Shown here: positions 58,941-64,000 of the stretch, piece by piece
Numbering within the stretch: the first letter of the stretch is position 1
How the letters are laid out: the number at the start of each line of letters is the position of its first letter
NCBI GenBank assembly: GCA_013817305.1
Contig: JACDCY010000001.1
Span: forward strand, 1 to 64,000
Source of the DNA: Gemmatimonadaceae bacterium
Lineage (GTDB): Bacteria > Gemmatimonadota > Gemmatimonadetes > Gemmatimonadales > Gemmatimonadaceae
Length of the DNA stretch: 64,000 nt
Direction of reading: 5' to 3'
Translations under genes and position numbers: made by a program
The notes under the pieces: model-generated
Database searches by the model: none
Seen by the model: only the letters and a program-made list of their open reading frames with translations
What the model was told of the DNA's origin: nothing

Positions 58941-59900
58941 ATGCTTCGTGGCGCCCTGCATTACCTCTCCGAACAACAGCAGATCTTCAACTTCGTTCGC
59001 AACAACCGCCTGGCGCGCGGCTTTGCGAACCGATTCGTCGCAGGCGAGACGGTAGACACCGCGATGGAGGCGGTGCGCGAGCTGAACGCCATGGGAATTA
59101 CCGCTTCGCTCGACCTACTGGGTGAGAGCGTCCACAACGAGGCGGAGGCCCGGGTCACCGCGAAGCAGTACGTGGACATGCTGGACCGGATCGCTGGCGA
59201 AGCGCTCGACGCCAATGTTTCGCTCAAGCTTACGGCCATGGGACTCGACGTCTCCGAGGACCTCTGCCTTCGACTCATGGATGAGGTGCTGGCGCGCGCG
59301 CGGGATCACGGGACCTTCGTGCGGATCGACATGGAGAGCAGCGCCTACACCCAGCGCACGCTCAACGTATTCGAGAACCGTCTGTATCCCGCGTTTCGCG
59401 ACCATGTGGGCATCGTGCTGCAGAGCTACCTCTACCGGACGATGGCCGACGTCGAGGACGCCATCCGGTTGCGCGCGCGGGTGCGGCTTTGCAAAGGCGC
59501 CTACAAGGAGCCCGACACTGTCGCATTCCCGGACAAGAAGGACGTGGACGACAGCTACGTCCGCGCGATGCGACTTCTGCTCACGCGCGGCAACTATCCG
59601 GGGATCGCCACGCACGACGAAGAGATAATCGACGAAGTGAGGCGGTTCGCCCTCGAGCAGGGCATATCGAGAGATCGCTTCGAATTTCAGATGCTGTACG
59701 GCGTTCGCCGCGATCTGCAGCAGCAGCTTGTCGAGGACGGTTACAGGATGCGCGTGTACGTGCCTTTCGGCACGCAGTGGTATCCGTATCTCATGCGGCG
59801 GCTCGCCGAGCGGCCCGCAAACGTCGCGTTCCTCACGGGCAGCATGGTGCGCGAGATGATGAGCGGAATGACGCGCCGCCGACGAAAGCTCCGGGCCTGA
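58941..59900 (+). CDS. Proline dehydrogenase (monofunctional)
   Basis: Oxidises proline to pyrroline-5-carboxylate with FAD. The 319-residue (beta-alpha)8 barrel has SLDLLGESV, the FVRIDMESSAYTQRTL strand, LCKGAYKEP and the C-terminal LYGVRRDLQQQL and YVPFGTQWYPYLMRRLAERPAN. The length equals the short bacterial PRODH form and there is no P5C dehydrogenase domain. It begins 16 bases after the M14 gene. Confidence 0.93.
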   Translation: MLRGALHYLSEQQQIFNFVRNNRLARGFANRFVAGETVDTAMEAVRELNAMGITASLDLLGESVHNEAEARVTAKQYVDMLDRIAGEALDANVSLKLTAMGLDVSEDLCLRLMDEVLARARDHGTFVRIDMESSAYTQRTLNVFENRLYPAFRDHVGIVLQSYLYRTMADVEDAIRLRARVRLCKGAYKEPDTVAFPDKKDVDDSYVRAMRLLLTRGNYPGIATHDEEIIDEVRRFALEQGISRDRFEFQMLYGVRRDLQQQLVEDGYRMRVYVPFGTQWYPYLMRRLAERPANVAFLTGSMVREMMSGMTRRRRKLRA

Positions 59901-59901
59901 G

Positions 59902-60285
59902 TTGGGACAGTTCCTACCCGCCGATCTCTCGAAGGGCGATCCGAACACGCTCGGCGGGTACATGGCAGTCCACGCCCGGCCGGCGGCGTTCGAGGGGACG
60001 GACGGGGCGTCGTATAGCGCGGAGATCGTCACCGATCCGGCGCCTGAGGCGGGTGATCAGGTAGTCGCCGGCTATATCCTGTTCGTGCGGTGGCGCGCGA
60101 GCGATCCCGTTGCCTCAGGGCACGTGGAGACGGAGTACCTCGCGACCGGAGCTGAGCCGGAGGTCCGCCGAAGGATCGGCACGCTCACCCTGCAGGAGGT
60201 CCGCGCGCTGTTGAATTCCGCTGTTGGCCGGACATCGCCTTCGCAGCCCTGGTGGGAAGTCATGCGCGAAGAGGGTGGCGCGTGA
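59902..60285 (+). CDS. Hypothetical protein
   Basis: 127 residues from a TTG, or about 107 from the ATG at 59962. Not recognised. It shows alternating beta strands (GDQVVAGYILFVRWRA, GHVETEYLATGA) and an amphipathic C-terminal helix (TLQEVRALLNSAV). The GTGA overlap with rsgA and tight spacing after proline dehydrogenase support a real gene. Confidence 0.6.
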   Translation: MGQFLPADLSKGDPNTLGGYMAVHARPAAFEGTDGASYSAEIVTDPAPEAGDQVVAGYILFVRWRASDPVASGHVETEYLATGAEPEVRRRIGTLTLQEVRALLNSAVGRTSPSQPWWEVMREEGGA

Positions 60286-61205
60286 CCGACGCATTTGTCG
60301 GAGACGTTCTCAGCGGCACCGGTGGCGTGTGGCATGTCAGGACGAAGGACGGACAGGTCCGCGAAGCTTCGCTCCGTGGGCGGCTGAAGAAGGCCACTGT
60401 GACGAAGATCGCCGTGGGCGACGAGGTCGATGTCGAGCAGGATCCGGCGAGCGGCGCGTGGACGATCTCGGCGATTCACGAGAGGAAATCGAAGCTGGCG
60501 CGGCGCGAGCCGAGCTCGGGATACGGCGAGCGCGTCGTCGCGGCGAATGTTGATCAAGTGGTAGTTGTATTCGCGGCAGCGAAGCCGGAACCCCACACGA
60601 GAATGCTCGACCGGTTCCTGGTTATTGCGGAGGCGAACGAGCTCGTGTCACGCGTCGTGGTCAACAAAGTCGATCTCGTTCCCGGCGCCGAAGCCGCGCA
60701 GACTTTCGCCGACTACGAGAAGGCCGGCTACGCCGTTCACTACACCAGCACGAAAACCCGCGCAGGGCTCGACGAGCTGCACGATTCGCTCGCCGGCCTG
60801 TCTTCGATTTTCAGCGGGCCGTCCGGCGTAGGCAAGTCGTCGCTTCTGAACGCCATGTTCCCCGGACTGAACCTGCGCATTGGCGAGATCAGCGAGTCCG
60901 TGAACAAGGGGAGGCACACCACCGTCGGCGCGGTCATGCACCCCTTGCCGGACGGTGGCTACGTCGTCGATTCGCCCGGTCTGCGCGAGGTGGGAATGTG
61001 GCATCTCGCGGGCGGAGAGCTTGGCGTCTGCTTCCCCGAGTTCCGGCCGTACCTCGACGACTGCAGGTTCGGCGACTGCTCACATCTGGTGGAGCCGGGC
61101 TGTGCCGTTCGCGAAGCGGTTGAATCGGGGGCGATCAGCGCGGCGAGGTACGACAGCTATTCCCGTCTGCGGGCGGACATCGCGACGCAGAAAAGCGAAT
61201 GGTGA
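60282..61205 (+). CDS. rsgA: Ribosome small-subunit GTPase RsgA
   Basis: Late 30S maturation factor. The 307-residue protein has an N-terminal OB fold, then a circularly permuted GTPase: G4 NKVD, G1 GPSGVGKSS, G2/G3 KGRHTT and DSPG. The C-terminal zinc-binding CRFGDCSHLVEPGC follows. GTG start at 60282 overlaps the previous stop. It ends just before a perfect 18-bp inverted repeat. Confidence 0.94.
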   Translation: MTDAFVGDVLSGTGGVWHVRTKDGQVREASLRGRLKKATVTKIAVGDEVDVEQDPASGAWTISAIHERKSKLARREPSSGYGERVVAANVDQVVVVFAAAKPEPHTRMLDRFLVIAEANELVSRVVVNKVDLVPGAEAAQTFADYEKAGYAVHYTSTKTRAGLDELHDSLAGLSSIFSGPSGVGKSSLLNAMFPGLNLRIGEISESVNKGRHTTVGAVMHPLPDGGYVVDSPGLREVGMWHLAGGELGVCFPEFRPYLDDCRFGDCSHLVEPGCAVREAVESGAISAARYDSYSRLRADIATQKSEW

Positions 61206-61224
61206 TTGGAGATGGTGGTCAGCT

Positions 61225-61274
61225 ATCAGTGATCAGTGATCAAAAAAAACAGTTGCTGATCACTGATCACTGAT
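61225..61274. terminator. Perfect 18-bp inverted repeat between convergent rsgA and OsmC gene
   Basis: Arms 61225-61242 and 61257-61274 are exactly complementary, each built of ATCAGTG/TGATCAC units. The 14-base loop contains seven A. The OsmC stop codon begins at the edge of the right arm. Position and strength suit a bidirectional terminator. Confidence 0.65.
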
Positions 61275-61786
61275 CACTCCCCCAGTTCCAGCGTCCACTC
61301 GACGGGGACGTCCTGCCTGATCGAGTCGCGCACGGAGCAGTACTTGTTCACCGCGAGGTCGATGGCCCGCTCGGCGTTCGCCCGGTCGATGCCGGCCCCC
61401 GCAATGTGAAAGTTGAGCGTAACGTGCTTGAGTCTTTTTGGGATCGTGGCGACGCGCTCGCCTACGACGTCGATCCGGATCGAGCTGGCGGGCGTGCGGC
61501 GCTTGGCGAGGATTTCGACCACGTCGATTCCGGCGCACGAAGCGAGCGATGCCAGCAATCCATCCACCGGACTGGGACCGGTCGATCCTGATCCATCCAG
61601 CCTGATCGCCGGCCTGTCGGGACGGGCGGCGTCGAACGTCTGCTCGCCGCTCCACGTCACCGCGATCGTGGCCGCCGGCTGTGGGGCGACGGGTTGTGTG
61701 CGGCCAGAATCTGTTGCGGCCGGCTTCGCGGCTGTTGTCGCGGCCGGTGCCGCGGAGTTGCCGTCGCTTTGTGGTTCTGCACCCAT
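61274..61786 (-). CDS. OsmC-family peroxiredoxin-like protein
   Basis: OsmC/Ohr fold reducing organic peroxides. The conserved Cys lies in LLASLASCAGIDVVEILAKRR and the second in VNKYCSVRDSI. From the ATG at 61786 the protein has 170 residues, of which the first 40 are Ala/Thr/Pro-rich and unlike the family; an in-frame start at 61867 is longer still. Divergent from the ferredoxin gene. Confidence 0.85.
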   Translation of the reverse strand: MGAEPQSDGNSAAPAATTAAKPAATDSGRTQPVAPQPAATIAVTWSGEQTFDAARPDRPAIRLDGSGSTGPSPVDGLLASLASCAGIDVVEILAKRRTPASSIRIDVVGERVATIPKRLKHVTLNFHIAGAGIDRANAERAIDLAVNKYCSVRDSIRQDVPVEWTLELGE

Positions 61787-61865
61787 TGAGCCCTCCCGGG
61801 CCGAGTCGGTATCGTTTGCTCGAAAGCTACATCCGTCCGGCCCCTCGCCCGGATAGTTTTGCACC

Positions 61866-62204
61866 ATGACCGCGCAAACACCGGCTATGGAGCCCTACTC
61901 CCGCCATGTGCTCATCTGCACCGGCGAATTCTGCTCTCCCGACCGCGGCGGTCGCGCGCTTTACGCCAGGCTTTCGATGCTCCTTCAGCGCGAGGGCCTG
62001 CTGTTCGGCCCTCGACGCGTAAAGCGCGGGGAGACCCCCTGCCTCGGCGTGTGCGTCGGCGGTCCGATCCTGGTCGTGTATCCCGAAGGCGTGTGGTACG
62101 CGGGGGTCACGGCCGAGCTGCTTGAGCGAATCGTCGTCGACCATCTCAAGAACGGGCAGGTGGTACAGGAAGCGGTCTTCCATCGGCTAGCTTTAGAGTC
62201 CTAA
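61866..62204 (+). CDS. Thioredoxin-like [2Fe-2S] ferredoxin
   Basis: The 112-residue protein has the cluster ligands of this class: CTGEFC near residue 18 and CLGVCVGGP near residue 60, with VVYPEGVWYAGV after them. Similar proteins resemble the NuoE cluster domain and act as electron carriers. Start 61866, or ATG 61887 seven codons later. Two bases of overlap with a longer OsmC frame argue for divergent promoters near 61790-61860. Confidence 0.85.
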   Translation: MTAQTPAMEPYSRHVLICTGEFCSPDRGGRALYARLSMLLQREGLLFGPRRVKRGETPCLGVCVGGPILVVYPEGVWYAGVTAELLERIVVDHLKNGQVVQEAVFHRLALES

Positions 62205-62217
62205 CCGGAGCCCAAAT

Positions 62218-62556
62218 TTGCAGCCGCCCAATCCTCGCCGTCTCGTCCTGAGCGCCGCCCGCAAGTACATCTTCGACAACAAGGACCCCGAGCGCTTCCT
62301 CGAGGACGTCGCATCGGGTCCTCATGAATCGGAAGCTCCAAGACTCACCCCCAACGCGATAGAGAGAAGCCGCATGCAGCGCACCCGAGACAAGATCCTG
62401 ACGAATCTGGAGGAGATGTATCGCGAGGCGTTCGAGAGAGCACGCACGTCCGGGGACCCTTCCCAGATGGCGACGCTCGACTTCGCGTACCGGCGCGAGC
62501 AACTGTATTTCGAAGTCCTACTCGACGTTCGGGACGCTCTCGATACGAAACGATAG
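62218..62556 (+). CDS. Hypothetical helical protein
   Basis: The 112-residue protein is not recognised. It is highly charged and predicted helical (RMQRTRDKILTNLEEMYREAFERA, then TLDFAYRREQLYFEVLLDVRDAL). The start is TTG with GGAG seven bases upstream, 13 bases after the ferredoxin gene, so it is probably in the same operon. Confidence 0.6.
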   Translation: MQPPNPRRLVLSAARKYIFDNKDPERFLEDVASGPHESEAPRLTPNAIERSRMQRTRDKILTNLEEMYREAFERARTSGDPSQMATLDFAYRREQLYFEVLLDVRDALDTKR

Positions 62557-62587
62557 GCTCGGCTTCCGGCAAGCGTAGGACGCAGCA

Positions 62588-63595
62588 TTGACGACCATGT
62601 GGGGCTGGATCGGCTTCAATGCCGTCGTGCTGGCTCTGATCGGGGTGGACCTGCTTGTCTTCCATCGGCGCGCGCGGCAAACGTCCCTAAAGGAGGCAGC
62701 CGTCTGGAGCGCGGTGTGGGTGGGGCTGTCGCTCACGTTCTCCCTGTTCGTTTTTCGCTTCATGGGGAAGAACTCCGGGCTCGAATTCCTGGCCGGATAC
62801 CTGATCGAGTACGCGTTGTCGGTCGACAACATCTTTGTGTTCGTCCTGATATTCGGCTACTTCAGGATTCCGATGGAGTATCAGCGCCGCGTGCTGCTGT
62901 GGGGGATCATGGGCGCCCTGATTCTGCGCGGCGCGATGATCGCTGCGGGCGCGGTGCTGGTGTCCCGGTTCGAGTGGATCTTGTATTTGTTCGGCGCGTT
63001 CCTCGTGTTCACCGGCGTGAGGATGGCGCTGCAGAAGGCGGGGGACCAGTACGATCCCGAGGACAACCCGGTGCTCCGGCTCGTGCGCAGGGTGATTCCG
63101 GTGACGTCCGAATATCATGGTCAGAAGTTTTTCGTGCGCTTGCCCGACGAGAGCGGGGTCGTGCGAATCATGGCGACGCCCCTGTTCATCGTCCTGATCC
63201 TGGTCGAAACCACCGACGTCATCTTCGCGACCGACTCCATTCCGGCCATCTTCGCGGTGACTCGGGATCCGTTCATCGTATATACGTCCAACGTGTGCGC
63301 CGTGCTCGGCCTCCGCGCGCTCTATTTCCTTCTTGCCGGCATCGTGGACAAGTTCCATTATCTCAAGGTCGGCCTCTCGATCGTGCTCATATTCATCGGC
63401 CTGAAGATGCTGGGCGAGAGTTTCGTGCACATCCCAATCGCCGTATCGCTGGGCGTGGTCGCTCTCATTCTCGTGTCGTCGGTGATTGCTTCCTTGCGGT
63501 GGCCGCGCCACGACCCGCCGTCGATTCCACCGCTTGCGAGCCTGGGGCAGCACCACGACTCCCATTCGGAGAAATCGGAGAAGAAGTCAGGCTAA
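62588..63595 (+). CDS. TerC/Alx-family integral membrane protein
   Basis: The 335-residue protein has about nine membrane segments. Family motifs in order: FNAVVLALIGVDLLVFHRRAR, EYALSVDNIFVFVLIF with the conserved membrane Asp/Asn, and TDVIFATDSIPAIFAV with the second acidic pair. TerC/Alx proteins are linked to manganese export or metal loading of secreted proteins. TTG 62588 or ATG 62597. The 31-base gap upstream leaves no room for a manganese riboswitch. Confidence 0.92.
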   Translation: MTTMWGWIGFNAVVLALIGVDLLVFHRRARQTSLKEAAVWSAVWVGLSLTFSLFVFRFMGKNSGLEFLAGYLIEYALSVDNIFVFVLIFGYFRIPMEYQRRVLLWGIMGALILRGAMIAAGAVLVSRFEWILYLFGAFLVFTGVRMALQKAGDQYDPEDNPVLRLVRRVIPVTSEYHGQKFFVRLPDESGVVRIMATPLFIVLILVETTDVIFATDSIPAIFAVTRDPFIVYTSNVCAVLGLRALYFLLAGIVDKFHYLKVGLSIVLIFIGLKMLGESFVHIPIAVSLGVVALILVSSVIASLRWPRHDPPSIPPLASLGQHHDSHSEKSEKKSG

Positions 63596-63674
63596 ACGCC
63601 CTTGTGACGCTGAAGTGACTGTACGGGGTGAGCGTGCGCGGGAAACAAGAACTGTCTTTAATGTCGAGGTAACG

Positions 63675-64000
63675 ATGAATCGATCCCGGACGTGGTGGCT
63701 GCTCGCGGCTGCTCAGTGCGTGCTGCTCGCGTTGTGTCCCACCCCCGCGTTTGCGCAGGACGTGTCGGGGCTCACCTTTGACGTGACGATTACGACCGGA
63801 GATTCTGCGGCCGCCACCGTCCAGAGTGGCAGCGGATGGATCGCCGGCAAGAGCTCGCGCCTGGATCTTCGCGGGCCCGGTAATGCTGCGCAGGCCATGC
63901 CTGGAATGCCAGGGCAGAACTTGTCCATCGTCGTTCGGGACTCGAGCGGCGCTCCCGTGATCGCGATGGTCGACCACGATGCGAAGAAAGTGATGTACCC
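63675..64000 (+). CDS. Secreted protein, 5' part only
   Basis: The ATG at 63675 follows GAGG. The first 28 residues are a signal peptide (RTWWLLAAAQCVLLALCPTPAFAQ). The mature part begins DVSGLTFDVTITTGDSAAATVQSG with WIAGKSSRLDLRG after it, a beta-rich pattern. The gene runs off the window after about 108 residues. Family not recognised. Confidence 0.65.
   Translation, partial: MNRSRTWWLLAAAQCVLLALCPTPAFAQDVSGLTFDVTITTGDSAAATVQSGSGWIAGKSSRLDLRGPGNAAQAMPGMPGQNLSIVVRDSSGAPVIAMVDHDAKKVMY

Noticed and set aside
62557-62587. Manganese (yybP-ykoY) riboswitch upstream of the TerC-family gene
   Set aside because: Only 31 bases separate the genes, too short for the aptamer, and no conserved riboswitch elements are visible.

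Overview
The window is high-GC, tightly packed bacterial DNA. Genes are repeatedly joined by 1-4 base stop/start overlaps (ATGA, GTGA, TTGA). Gene content fits an aerobic soil bacterium of the Gemmatimonadota type: many secreted serine hydrolases, an ABC-permease/M1-peptidase fusion, DPP-IV and M14 peptidases, a haem-c urate oxidase and lipoprotein c-type cytochromes. Acidobacteriota or a related lineage cannot be excluded from sequence alone. No tRNA, rRNA, CRISPR array, transposase or integrase was seen.

Region 1 (1-14.5 kb) is a purine catabolism locus. Rightward genes encode a three-subunit xanthine dehydrogenase (Mo, Fe-S, FAD), allantoinase, allantoicase, OHCU decarboxylase and HIU hydrolase. 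Facing them is a leftward operon: guanine-deaminase-like protein, a CitE/HpcH-fold protein (DUF6986 type) and membrane urate oxidase PuuD with a C-terminal cytochrome c. Divergent from the dehydrogenase are XdhC and a MocA-like nucleotidyltransferase (cofactor maturation, like PucA/PucB of Bacillus), with a DinB-like protein, a matrixin-type protease and a flavoprotein. Together they predict guanine -> xanthine -> urate -> HIU -> OHCU -> allantoin -> allantoate -> ureidoglycolate. The CitE-fold protein is a candidate for using the glyoxylate that follows. An alcohol dehydrogenase and CsaA close the region.

Region 2 (14.5-31.9 kb) holds a YtrA-type GntR regulator with an ABC exporter behind a clear palindromic operator, a serine hydrolase, a DsbD / redoxin / cytochrome-lipoprotein group, an ABC ATPase with an ABC-permease/M1-aminopeptidase fusion, an AraC regulator diverging from an epimerase-like protein, and a secreted alpha/beta hydrolase.

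Region 3 (32-45.2 kb) is accessory and decaying. Intact secreted hydrolases, a Kelch lipoprotein, a DUF3500 protein, a GntR/FCD regulator and a two-component system are interleaved with at least eight gene fragments: two pieces of one M1-permease paralogue flanking an intact serine hydrolase, a GntR/FCD piece, two beta-lactamase-family pieces, a DUF2200 C-terminus, an alpha/beta-hydrolase C-terminus and a truncated, frameshifted esterase abutting queG. The histidine kinase has a single-base frameshift. This looks like repeated illegitimate recombination among paralogues.

Region 4 (45.2-64 kb) looks like stable chromosome: queG, phosphodiesterases, a LOG-family protein, greA, glpD, fadI-fadJ, DPP-IV-like and M14 peptidases, proline dehydrogenase, rsgA, an OsmC protein, a thioredoxin-like ferredoxin, a TerC-family membrane protein and the start of a secreted protein. 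Two long inverted repeats separate convergent pairs (greA/glpD and rsgA/osmC).
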